From Zygnema cylindricum (taxonomy: Eukaryota; Streptophyta; Zygnematophyceae; Zygnematales; Zygnemataceae), in the NCBI GenBank assembly GCA_037447655.1, contig JBBHKE010000801.1, forward strand, positions 110,794-174,793: DNA of 64,000 bases. The letters run 5' to 3'. Numbering within the stretch: the stretch's first letter is position 1; each line of letters begins with the position of its first letter. The position numbers and the translations under genes were made by a program. The notes beneath the pieces were generated by a model that did no database searches, had not been told where the DNA came from, and saw only the letters and a program-made list of their open reading frames with translations. Shown in pieces: positions 12,900 through 23,371 of the stretch.

Positions 12900-13964
12900 T
12901 TCAATTCTGAGACCTACATAGGTCCTCAGAAAGGGCACCTCACAGGAAATTAGTAGGATAACTCTTACCCCTTTGTGTTTGGACAAGAATAACTGCCACC
13001 TTGACAGGAAAAACTTCTAACAACCTTCACACATGTAATTATAAGACTCCCCTGGGTGAATAGCAAAAAAAAAAATTGAATTTGCTCCCCTGAGCAATAA
13101 GTTATGAACGGGCAAAGTTGACCTTTTGCATAAAAGCACTCAAGGTAAGAGGCGGCTACCTACCAAATTTTCTAAGTCCTATATCCCTCTCTAAACCCTT
13201 TAATACTAGAGTACGACTTCAATTAGAAGAATGTGTTGTACAGAGAGGTACAGGTGCCGAAGTACTTTTTGTACGACCATCGTACGGCATGGCTAAAATG
13301 TTGACGCTTGCCATATCCGGATAAGTTCTAATAATCACCAGAAATGGCGCAAATGATGTTGTGCCACGTGGCCCTGGACATGGCGGTGACCGAAAACTGC
13401 CAAAGCGCCTATTCCGCAATCTCAACACTTATCGTGGGCGTTCGATCAAAACCGGCTTTTGATTCTAACTGTCGAAAAATCAATGCGCGGTATTTTTTTC
13501 GTTGTCTAACAAATGCGCGGTATTCGTTTTGCGGATTACCGTAAACCGTACGTATATTCTAACTGTGTCTATGTTACAAATCTATTCGCGTCGTTAAATG
13601 AATTTATGTATATGTGCATCTTTAAATACTTATCGAACCCTATATAATTCATCACTGATCCTAGACTAAAAGATAAAGCTAATGGCTACTGTTGACTTGA
13701 TGAACGGTAGGTACCAGGATTAATTCGTTAGTCTATCAAGTACATTTTGGTAAACTTACCAAAATCAACTACTTGTCTCTCTCTCTCTCTCTCTTTGGAC
13801 AGTATAGGGAGCCATGGCTCTAGCTCCCTCTCTAACTTTCAATGACTACAACAAGTGTGGGAGCTCAAGAGAGGAGTTACAAGCAGACTGCCTCTGTTTT
13901 TTTTCTGCGTTTTATTTTACATCTTTAAACCTAGAAAATGCTAAAATAACAATTAATTTCTACA
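12900..13964 (-). repeat. 5' LTR of element B2
   Basis: About 1065 bp, from TTCAATTCTGAGACC (the expected TG has become TT) to TTAATTTCTACA. It carries the tRNA-like block at about 13661-13735 (A-box-like TAGACTAAAAG) and the hairpin at about 13811-13890. A degraded GAGCCCATAACC motif lies just inside. No matching partner LTR is present in the window. Confidence 0.7.
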
Positions 13965-14049
13965 AACACCAAATCAAAGAAGGGTGGTAGGTTACACACC
14001 TTGTTAACAACAGCGGTCCATCACCGTAATATCCATCCAAAGAGGAGTA
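13965..14049. other. Short host or unidentified sequence between B2 and C
   Basis: These 85 bp lie between the LTR of B2 and the insertion of C. Together with 20504-20666 they made up one continuous pre-insertion sequence of about 250 bp. I recognise no coding capacity or known repeat in it. Confidence 0.4.
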
Positions 14050-15098
14050 TGAAACTCTGAGACCTCCATAAGTCCTCAGAGTGGACAGCTTCCAAAAAGC
14101 CTCTAGGATAATCCTGACCCCTTTGTGTTTAAGCAAAAATAACTGCCACCCTGGCAGACAAAAACTCTGACCAACTTCACCCCTGTGAAGAGAAGACTCC
14201 CCTGAGTCGATAGCAAAAAGAATCTCTGAATTTGCTCCCCTGAGCAGTAAGTTATGGAGGGTCAAAGTTGACCTTTTGTACAGAAGCTCTCTGGGAGAGG
14301 GGGTCCTATCTTCTAATTTTTCTAAGTCCTATCTCTCTCACAGACTCTATCTACTGATGTACGGAACCAATCAGAATTGAGTTCCGTACGCAAAAGTACA
14401 GCTGCCGGTGTACTTTATGTACGGACATTGTACGACATGGCCAAAATGTTGACACATGTCAAATCCGAATTCGGTGCCATAATCTCCGCAGATTCCACAA
14501 TCCAACGGAATTTCGCCACGCGTCATCCGATGTGGCGATGGCCACAAACTGCCGAAATCTTCCTCCGCGATCTCGGCGCTAATCCCGGCCGTCCGATTAA
14601 ATTCGGCTTTAATCGTAGCCGTAATAAATACATGCGCGGTATTTGTTTCATTTACGAAACAAATGCGCGGTACTGATTTGTGTCCGTACTGTAAGTCGTA
14701 CATTATATATTACTGGATCTATGTATCCCGTAATTCATTGCAGTTAAATGGTTTTTCGCACGTATACCTATTTAAATAACTATCAAACTATATGCTACGT
14801 AACAATACCGCTAGACTAAACGGCTAAGGCTACCGGCTATTTCCTATCTGCCGGCCGGTAGGTACAAGGATCAAATCCTGCCGCCGTCACATAACTCTTA
14901 CTTAAATAAATAAACACTAATATAAATTTCCCGTAAACCTCAGGATAGCCAAGGTAGCCATGGCTCTAGCTTCCTCTCCAATTTCTCAGTGACTGCGACA
15001 AGTTTGAGAGTTGGAGAGACAAGTTAGAGATAGACTGCCTCGACTTCTATATTTCTTTTCAGACCTAGAAAATACTAATAAAACCATTAGTTTCTACA
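14050..15098 (-). repeat. LTR of element C (3' LTR in element orientation)
   Basis: 1049 bp. Features on the plus strand: a CCAAT-containing perfect inverted repeat GTACGGAAC (14359-14367) / GTTCCGTAC (14381-14389); a TATTTAAATA-like box near 14770; a tRNA-like block at 14811-14887 with A-box-like TAGACTAAACGG (14812-14823) and B-box-like GGATCAAATCC (14868-14878); and a long hairpin around the loop CAGTGACTGCGACAAG (14987-15002). Confidence 0.95.
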
Positions 15099-15111
15099 CT
15101 CCCTTTATTTT

Positions 15112-17426
15112 CTAGTCAATCTTTAATTTCAGACCACACTTCTCCCTGCAAAAAATTAGCTTAGGGGAAGGCACAGGTTTGGTCATCATATCTGCTACCA
15201 TCTCACTATCTGGTCTGTACTCTAAACTGATTATTTTGTTTTCTACTTTCTCTCTAACAAAGCTGAGTCTGATGTCCATGTGTTTGGCTTTAAAATGGTG
15301 TTTAGGATTGGCAGAAATAGCGATTGCTGCCTGATTATCACAAAATATTTTCTGCACACCACTCTTAAGGTGACCAAGCTCACCAAGCAAAGACTTGACC
15401 CACATCAATTCTTTTACAGCAGAGCAAGAGGCCATATACTCAGCCTCCATGGTGGACTGAGCAATAACCTTTTGCTGTTTGCTACTCCAACAGCAAGCCC
15501 CATCACCCACATATAATACATATCCAGAAGTACATCTCCTCATCGGAGCATCACCATAACTGGCATCACTCCAAGTAGAGATGTCAGTATTCTCCCCACC
15601 CAAATGCAACCATAGATCTCTAGTTCCTACCAAGTATCTAAGGACTCTCTTAGCTGCCTCCCAATCCTTCTTAGTGGGAGCATTTAGACTTCTACTCAGC
15701 ACTCCTACAGCTGCAGCTAAATCCGGTCGGGTACAATTCATAAAATAGATTAGACTTCCCACTACTTGCCTGTAAGGAATAGTCTGCATGAACTTCTGTT
15801 CATCAGGAGATAATTCCTCGTCTAAGACTATGACTCCTTCTTCCTCACTCCCCTCACTTCCCTTCTTCAATTCCATTGGAGTTGTACAACTATTAGCTTT
15901 ATCCATTTGAAATTTTTCAAGCATGTTCCCTATTGCTTCCTTTTGAGTCAATCTTATAATTTTTCTTTTTCGGTCTCTCTCTACTTGAATTCCCAAAATA
16001 TATTTTGCTTCCCCCATATCCTTCATTTCAAATCTCCCCTTAAGATCGGTTTTCAGTTTATTAATTTTTTCCATTGATTTACTTAAAACAAGCAAATCAT
16101 CAACATAAATTGCAATAAATATAAAACCTTCCTCATCTTCGAAAACATAGATTGAGTGATCTGAGCTGATCCGAATATATCCTAGACCGGTAAGAAACTC
16201 ATCAAGCTTCTTATTCCACTGTCGAGGCGCCTGTTTCAAACCATAAAGAGATTTAATCAGCCGGCATACCTTACTCTCCTCTCCTTCTTCCACAAACCCT
16301 TCGGGTTGTCGCATGAAGATCTCCTCTTCCAATTCTCTATGCAAAAAGGTTGTTTTGATGTCCATCTGGTGCACTTCCATGTCTTCCGCCGCTGCTAAAC
16401 TGAGAAGTATGCGGACGGAGGGAAATCTGACCACCGGGGCAAAGGTTTCCTCGTAGTCAATTCCTTCCTTTTGTGTAAATCCCTTTGCCACTAATCTGGC
16501 CTTGTAGCGCTCTATTGTGTTATCTGGGTTCAGTTTTAGTTTGAAAACCCACTTACAACTGATTGGTTTTCGGTTAGGTGGACAGTCCACCAGCTCCCAA
16601 GTATCGGCTGCCATGATTGAAGCCATCTCCTCATTGATGGCTGTCTTCCACCGGTTTGTTTCTGGACAAGTCATCGCCTCTCGATAAGTTTGAGGTTCAT
16701 CTTGATGAGATAGTTTAGTTACCTTGTTATTAACCTGTTTTTCTTGCAGTCTTTTGCTACTTCTCCTCCCCCCCTCAAAATCTGAGCCCGGAATAGATGG
16801 TTCTCGTGGATTCTTTCGAACAAACTCGGCTTCTCCCCTATCCCTTGATTCCGAATCAATTTCCACCACGTCTTCCGCTTCGAGTAGAAATGTCACTGGA
16901 GTTTCCACAGCCGAGTCCTTTTCGGTCTGATTTGTTCCTGCAAGAGTGTCATCTTCTCTAAAACCTGGATAGTTAGGAAGCTCAAAGTAATCGTAATTTT
17001 CTGACTCAAATCTGATTTTTATTAACTTCGTATATTTGAAGTGATCCACAAACTTTCCTTCATCCATAACTACTAGATGCTTTACTAAGATTATATCTTC
17101 TCTTTTTAGATCATAAACTCTATATCCTTTAACATCCTCATCATATCCTAATAAGTATCCCGGTTTTCCTTTAGGATCTAGCTTCCAATTAGACCGATCT
17201 GTATCTAAACTGAATACTTGACTGCCGAAAACCTTTAAATGAGATAAGTCTGGTTTCCAGCCTGTCCATCTCTCATAAGGTGTTTGATCTTTTATAGCTG
17301 AAGCAAGAACTCTATTTTTGAGGTAATTAGCACAGTTCATTGCTTCTGCCCAAAACCTTTTTCCTATCTTCTTATCCGACAACATACTTCTAGCACTATC
17401 ACTTAGTGTTCTATTTAACCTTTCAG
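15112..17426 (-). CDS. Copia C pol: integrase C-terminus, reverse transcriptase, RNase H
   Basis: Open frame from 17426 to the stop at 15112 (first Met at 17385, 757 residues). It starts within the integrase core (MLSDKKIGKRFWAEAMN), passes through the integrase C-terminal region, a low-complexity linker, then reverse transcriptase opening with WELVDCPPNRKPISCKWVFK. The catalytic YVDD is at 16096-16107. RNase H follows, with the conserved DASYGDAP, MEAEYMAS and CDNQAAIAI segments. The domain order is that of Ty1/Copia. It is separated from the upstream part of pol only by a single-base deletion in the PEQNGVAER motif. Confidence 0.9.
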
Positions 17427-18617
17427 CTACCCATTCTGTTCAGGATTTTCTGGCACTGTCTTTTGGTGTTGAACCCCATCTTCCCTCAAAAAATCCTCAA
17501 ACTGGTTAGAAGTATACTCTCCACCATTGTCACTCCTTACTCTCTTGATTGGAGTTTCATGGAGTTTTTCGCTCCATGCTTTATATTGTCTAAAACAGTC
17601 CTCAGCTTCTGACTTGTTTTTCAAAAAATATACTCGGGAATACCGAGACCAATCATCAGTTATAGTCATCATAAATCTCTTCCCCCCCGGTGAGGGCACT
17701 CTAGCCGGTCCCCAAATATCTGTGTGTACTAGATCTAGAAGTTTTTCTCCCTTGTAGGTGGCTGTTTTTGGAAAGGGTAATCTGTGTGCTTTACCTTGAG
17801 CACACCCACTACAATCACTTATATCATCACTCTCACTGAACTGAATCCCTTCCACCACTCCCATCTTTTTCATCTCTCTTAACTTATCTAGATTCACATG
17901 CCCAAGCCTCTTATGCCACATCATAATATCATGAACACCAGCATAATAAAGTTTCTTCGTTTCATTACTTAAGATCAGCCTAAACATCCCATGGCTACCT
18001 TTCTCAGCAATGAAATAGACATCCTCCTCAAAACTAGCAGTAAAGACTCCTTCCCTAGTGCTAGTGAAAAAACCCTTATCATCTAATACTGATGTAGAGA
18101 TAAGGTTTTTATTCAGCTCCGGAATAAACAATACATCGGAGAATGTTAATATGGATGTCTTTCCTTTTACTAACACTTTCAGGTCTACCGATCCTACAAG
18201 AGTAGTGGTGACTATCCTCCCATCCCCGTACTCTATCTCTACGGTGGGAATCTTTCTTATCTTAGTGAACAGGTGTCTATCCTTACACATGTGCATTGAG
18301 GCACCTGAATCTATAGTCCAGCCTGCTTCACCTTTCAATCCACCGTAAGCACATTTCTGCCTTCGTGGAATTTCAACCTCAGTTTTCGCCTCCAACTCCT
18401 CATCCAAAAGGAGCTCATCGTCCTCGTCCTCGGATTCCGCCTCAAGTACATGTGTGACAAGGGCCTTTTTCTTTCCTCTCGGGGTACCACCGGTCTGCCC
18501 CTCCTTTAATCGAAGCTCGGTTAGCTTGGTGCACTCTGCCATATAGTGCCCCGGTTTCTTACAAAAATGACATAAACCTTTGGGAGCCCTTGGTTCGAAC
18601 TCGCCAACCTGTTTTTT
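17427..18617 (-). CDS. Copia C: nucleocapsid zinc knuckle, protease and integrase N-terminal and core domains
   Basis: In frame with the upstream gag but separated from it by an amber codon at 18618-18620. The segment begins with the zinc knuckle (CHFCKKPGHYMAEC), an acidic linker, and the aspartic protease (WTIDSGASMHMC). Then come the pre-integrase region, the integrase His-Cys zinc site (WHKRLGHVN, CSGCAQGK) and catalytic core with the first Asp in VHTDIWGP, the second in VRSDNGGEY and the Glu in TVPENPEQNG. It ends at a TAG created by one missing T (AATGGGTAGCT where relatives have AATGGTGTAGC). The break falls just after the catalytic Glu, so full integrase cannot be made. Confidence 0.9.
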   Translation of the reverse strand, partial: KKQVGEFEPRAPKGLCHFCKKPGHYMAECTKLTELRLKEGQTGGTPRGKKKALVTHVLEAESEDEDDELLLDEELEAKTEVEIPRRQKCAYGGLKGEAGWTIDSGASMHMCKDRHLFTKIRKIPTVEIEYGDGRIVTTTLVGSVDLKVLVKGKTSILTFSDVLFIPELNKNLISTSVLDDKGFFTSTREGVFTASFEEDVYFIAEKGSHGMFRLILSNETKKLYYAGVHDIMMWHKRLGHVNLDKLREMKKMGVVEGIQFSESDDISDCSGCAQGKAHRLPFPKTATYKGEKLLDLVHTDIWGPARVPSPGGKRFMMTITDDWSRYSRVYFLKNKSEAEDCFRQYKAWSEKLHETPIKRVRSDNGGEYTSNQFEDFLREDGVQHQKTVPENPEQNG

Positions 18618-19469
18618 CTACTCCCTACCCCCATAGTTTCCGACTGGTTTCCGGGAATCCTTGTTCCTCCAATCGGTCGCTGTTGCCAAGGCTTGGCCAC
18701 TCTTTCCTCCCCTTCGGATCTCAATCGTATTCTCTCGAACGAGAATCATCCCTACCACTGAGTTCCGTATCCACCTTGAGTTCGGCAAGTCCTGCACACG
18801 GTTGACTATGTTCTCGAACTCATCAGGTAACTTCATTAGTAAACAGTTAACTTTTTCTTTTTCACTAAAAACTTTACCCGCACTCTCTAGCTCCATGAAG
18901 AGTGTAGCAAGCTCATTGCAAAAATCCAACATATTTCCCCCTTTGTATACATACTCCTTAACTTTCTGATCAGCCAACTGTTGTTGCTGAATCGTACCAC
19001 TTCGGTACATCTCTATGATAGCCATCCACAGATCGGATGCCCTCTCTACGTGCAAATGAGGACATGCAAGTCCTTGAGTGAGATGGCGTAGGATGAAGTG
19101 CTTTGCCGCCATATTGTTGAAGTCCGAGGTTTCAGTATCATTCTCCTCGTTCCTCGGAATAGGTGACATGAATGCTAAACCAGTTGCTATTGGTGTGGTC
19201 GCCTCCTTCTCCTTTCCTTTGTCCACCACCTCGCCTTCCTTTGTTTCCTCTATTGAAGGTGAATCCTCTTTCCTGGTGAATCTGCTTCCATTAAACCGTG
19301 GAGGAATTCTAAGACTTGATGGACGCCCCAATCGTCCACTCACTATCCCCCAAAACCTTTTTTCGCATAGAGCTCCTATCATCATACTTTCCCAGTATAT
19401 GAAGCCAGTTCCATTAAAGATTGGTACCCTAAAGGGTGGGCCCATAACCTGAAACTCTGAGACCTCCAT
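18618..19469 (-). CDS. Copia C gag
   Basis: 283-residue open frame, reading MEVSEFQVMGPPFRVP at the N-terminus. The first Met at 19469 lies inside the LTR (LTR edge 19450). A more natural start is the second Met, whose ATGGGCCCACCC falls immediately inside the LTR and overlaps the putative primer-binding site. The central part has the YWESMM, LWMAIIEMYRSGT and ENIVNRVQDLP segments typical of Copia gag (UBN2 family). The frame ends at an amber codon directly before the zinc knuckle, so gag without nucleocapsid would be produced unless the codon is read through. Confidence 0.85.
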   Translation of the reverse strand: MEVSEFQVMGPPFRVPIFNGTGFIYWESMMIGALCEKRFWGIVSGRLGRPSSLRIPPRFNGSRFTRKEDSPSIEETKEGEVVDKGKEKEATTPIATGLAFMSPIPRNEENDTETSDFNNMAAKHFILRHLTQGLACPHLHVERASDLWMAIIEMYRSGTIQQQQLADQKVKEYVYKGGNMLDFCNELATLFMELESAGKVFSEKEKVNCLLMKLPDEFENIVNRVQDLPNSRWIRNSVVGMILVRENTIEIRRGGKSGQALATATDWRNKDSRKPVGNYGGRE

Positions 19470-20498
19470 AAGTCCTCAGAGTGGACAGCTTCCAAGAAGC
19501 CTCTAGGATAATCCTGACCCCTTTGTGTTTAAGCAGAAATAACTGCCACCCTGGCAGACAAAAACTCTGACCAACTTCACCCCTGTGAAGACAAGACTCC
19601 CCTGAGTCGATAGCAAAAAGAATCTCTGAATTTGCTCTCCTGAGCAGTAAGTTATGGAGGGTCAAAGTTGACCTTTTGTACAGAAGCTCTCTGGGAGAGG
19701 GGGTCCTATCTTCTAATTTTTCTAAGTCGTGTCTCTCTCACAGACTCTATCTACTGATGTACGGAACCAATCAGAATTGAGTTCCGTACGCAAAAGTACA
19801 GCTGCCGATGTACTTTATGTACGGACATTGTACGACATGGCCAAAATGTCGACACATGTCAAATCCGGATTTGGTGCCATAATCTCCGGAGATTCCACAA
19901 TCCAACGGAATTTCGCCACGCGTCATCCGATGTGGCGATGGCCACAAACCGCCGAAATCTTCCTCCGCGATCTCGGCGCTAATCCCGGCCGTCCGATTAA
20001 ATTCGGCTTTAATCGTAGCCGTAATAAATACATGCGCGGTATTTGTTTCATTTACGAAACAAATGCGCGGTACTGATTTGTGTCCGTACCGTAAGTCGTA
20101 CATTATATATTACTAGATCTATGTATCCCGTAATTCATTGCAGTTAAATGGTTTTTCGCACGTATACCTATTTAAATAACTATCAAACTATATGCTACGT
20201 AACAATACCGCTAGACTAAACGGCTAAGGCTACCGGCTATTTCCTGTCTGCCGGCCTGTAGGTACAAGGATCAAATCTTGCCGCCGGCACATAACTTTTA
20301 CTTAAATAAATAAACCCTAATATAAATTTCCCGTAAACCTCAGGTTAGCCAAGGTAGCCATGGCTCTAGCTTCCTCTCCAATTTCTCAGTGACTGCGACA
20401 AGTTTGAGAGTTGGAGAGAGAAGTTAGAGATAGACTGCCTCGACTTCTATATTTCTTTTCAGACCTAGAAAATACTAATAAAACCATTAGTTTCTACA
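19450..20498 (-). repeat. LTR of element C (5' LTR in element orientation)
   Basis: 1049 bp, about 98% identical by eye to 14050-15098. The tRNA-like block is at 20211-20287. On the internal side, 19435-19449 reads GTGGGCCCATAACC on the plus strand. Confidence 0.95.
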
Positions 20499-20503
20499 GA
20501 GTA

Positions 20504-20666
20504 CAAACAAACGTGGGTTTTATAACCATATTACAAACATTCTTCATGAAAGGTCGTGGTCTTAGAGTGTGGAATAAGTGTCAAACGGAGGAAGTTGCCC
20601 AAAACAACGCATTATCAACGGAAATACGGATCACCATGGGAATAAAACCATCCATATCATCTCACT
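20504..20666. other. Unidentified sequence between C and E
   Basis: The 163 bp between the insertion of C and the left LTR of E. It continues the 13965-14049 stretch across element C. No gene or repeat recognised. Confidence 0.4.
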
Positions 20667-21611
20667 TGTAATCCTGTGACCTCTATTGGCGTAATTCTGT
20701 GACCTCCATTAGCCCACAGAATGTCCAGCTTATATAAAGCCTCTAAGATAATATTTGACCGTTTGACTTTCCCACTGAATAAATGCCACCCTCGCACGCA
20801 AATATCTTGACCATCTTCACCTCGTAAAGGCTCAACTCCTTTGTGTCGAACGCAAAAAGAATCATTGAATTTGCTCCCTTAAGTATTGAGTTATGGTTGG
20901 CCAAAGATGGCATATAAATACAAAAGGTCTCTTAAAGAGAGGCGCCTCAAAAATTGTCTAAGTCCTAAATCCCTCTTTGAACCTCTTACTGCTACTATAC
21001 CTAACCAATGACAAGACTGTAGAAAACAAGAAGGTACATGTGACGTTGTACTTCTAGTACGGCCATGGTACTGCATGGCTGTCCCACTAACGCGTGTTAG
21101 TTCCTGAGCCATTGTCACTCTTCCCGTAATGTCTGTTGTCGACTCATGCCTTACCACGTGTCATCCGCCGACATTAAGCTCACAAACCGCCAAATGTCCA
21201 CTTCGGTGCGTCGGCCTCACTATGAGACGTCCGATCGAAAATCGACAATTAATCGTGTCCATTCAAATTCAATGTCGTTTCGTTTTGTAAACCGTTTAAT
21301 GGTATGGAAGTTGTTTCAATGTTTAAATAATAATCACGCCGTACGTACAAACGCTTCATCGTGACTTAAAGGATAAGGCGCACCATTACGCTGTGCGGTG
21401 GTCATCACGTAGGTCTCCAGATCAAATCCTCGTCTTGGCGCCTAAGTTTTGCAAATAGCTATGCCTCGTGCTCCTTTAGTTTGTCTTCTTGACTGCTTAA
21501 GGCAGCCATGGCTGTCTTTGAGTCCTCAGTGACTACGACAAGTGTGGGGACTTAAAAACCTCCATAGACAGACTGACAAAAGACAAAAAATAAAAAATTC
21601 ATTTTTCAACA
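20667..21611 (-). repeat. LTR of element E (3' LTR in element orientation)
   Basis: About 945 bp, starting TGTAATCCTG and ending TTTTTCAACA, followed by the polypurine tract complement. The tRNA-like block is at 21361-21442, with GGATAAGGCGCA as in arginine tRNA D-arms. The hairpin is at about 21503-21575. It pairs with 28407-29325. Confidence 0.85.
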
Positions 21612-23371
21612 CTCCTCGTATTTTCTAATCTATCTCTTGCTTCAGTCCACTCTTCTCCCTACAAATTACCAACTTGGGAGAAGGTACAGGTTTGGTCATC
21701 ATATTTGCTACCATCTCCCTATGTGGTCTATATTCCAAACTAATTAAACTCCCTACGATCTATCTATAGAGAATGTGTTTTATGAACTCTCTTGCTTCTT
21801 CATCCATCTGATGTAGGATTCTAATATTCCCTCTAAGCTTCCCTCAGACGCCTTCTTTAATTCTATTGGAGTAGAGCAACCGTAGGCTTTCTCCTTCTGA
21901 AACTTTTTCAACATGTTTCCGGTTTCTTCTTTCTGAGTCAGTTTTATCATTCTTTTTTTTCTATCTCTTTCCATCTGAATTCCTAAAATATATCTAGCTA
22001 CTCCTCGATCCTTTTTCAACTTATTGATCTTTTCGATTGGCTTACTCAAGACTAATCGATCATCAACATATATAGCAACATAAATTACACCATTATCATC
22101 TTCAAACAAATAGAAAGAATGGTCTGCACTAATTTGGATGTATCCAAGTTTAGTCGAGAACTCATCCAACTTGACGTTCCATTGTTGTGGCGCATGCTTA
22201 AGTCCATACAAAGACTTGATCAATTTGCACACCTTACTGTCTTGTCCATTCTCCACAAAATATTATGGTTACTTCAGGAAGATTTCTTCTTGTTGAACCT
22301 CCATGTTTTCCACTGTTGCCAGACTACGAAGAATTCTGACAACCGGAGCGAAGGTCTTTTCATAGTCTTTCCCATCTTTCTATGTGTAACCCTATGCTTG
22401 TATTGATGGCATCCTCATATTCTTCTTTAGATTCTTCGGGGCTCCCCTATCCATGGAGAACGGTTAAGTTGCTTCTTCTCCCCCCTCGTCCGACATAGGA
22501 GGAAACTCTTCTTCAACTTCGAATTTCCCTTCTGTTGTGCCTACATTGTCTTGAGGAGTTATCTCCATTATCAGTTTTAAATCCGATTTTGACAATTTTG
22601 TGGTATTTGAAGGGATCTACAAAGTTTCTTTCATCCATTACCACTAGATGTTTTACCACGATTATATCTTTCTTATCAAGATCATAGACTCTATATCCCT
22701 TTACCTCCTTATCATATTCCACTAAGTATCAAAGTTTACCTTTGGCATCTACTTTAATTTTACATGAATACAAAACTCCCTTCTTTCATTGCTTAAGACA
22801 ATCAGAAATATGCTTTGGCTTCCCTTTTTAGCTATGAAATAAACCTCATTTTCAAAGCTAGCTGTAAACACACCTTTTCTAGTTTTTGTCTCAAATTCCT
22901 TATCAACTAACACCAATGCAGATATCAATTTTTTTTTTAACTGATGAATATACAAAACATCTTACAAGGTCAATATGGATAACTTTCCATCCACTAAGAC
23001 CTTAAGGTTTACCGATCCCATTAAGCTAGTGGTGAGAATTCTCCCATCTAGTACTTTACCTCTACGCATGGAATCTTTCTCAGGTTAATAAACCATTTTC
23101 TATATCAACACATATACATGGATGCTTTCTGAGTCATTGATCCACCCATCCTCGTGTGTCTCTTTCATGCCTTAAATGCACACTTTTGCCTTCTTAGAAT
23201 TTTTGTCTCCATATCCTTTCTTTCTTGCTTTTCATCGAGAAGATGCTCCTCATTGAATGTCTTTTCCTCGTCTCCACCCACTTTTGTTGCCACAAGTGTC
23301 TTCTTTTTCCTTCCTTGTTTGGAATTCGCCTGACCATCTTTCATTTGTAGCTCCGCTAGTCTAGTGGAATC

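Larger units (their letters stand above)
14050..20498 (-). mobile_element. Copia retrotransposon C, nearly intact
   Basis: Complete 6449-bp element on the minus strand. LTRs of 1049 bp each (14050-15098 and 19450-20498) begin TGAAACTCTGAG and end TTTCTACA on the plus strand, that is, TG..CA in element orientation. A perfect 5-bp target-site duplication GAGTA flanks it (14045-14049 and 20499-20503). Counting by eye gives about 22 mismatches and no indels between the LTRs, roughly 97.9% identity, so it is the youngest full element in the window. The polyprotein is open apart from one amber codon (18618-18620) and one single-base deletion near 17430. The putative primer-site motif follows the 5' LTR and the polypurine tract precedes the 3' LTR. 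Confidence 0.95.

Noticed and set aside
14371-14703. Open frames of ~100 codons inside the C LTRs, repeated at 19771-20103
   Set aside because: They are repeated because the LTR is repeated, differ at scattered sites and match no known protein.
14811-14887. Functional tRNA gene
   Set aside because: Only A-box and B-box regions are tRNA-like; a proper acceptor stem and a clear anticodon stem are not evident, so it is reported as a tRNA-like block only.
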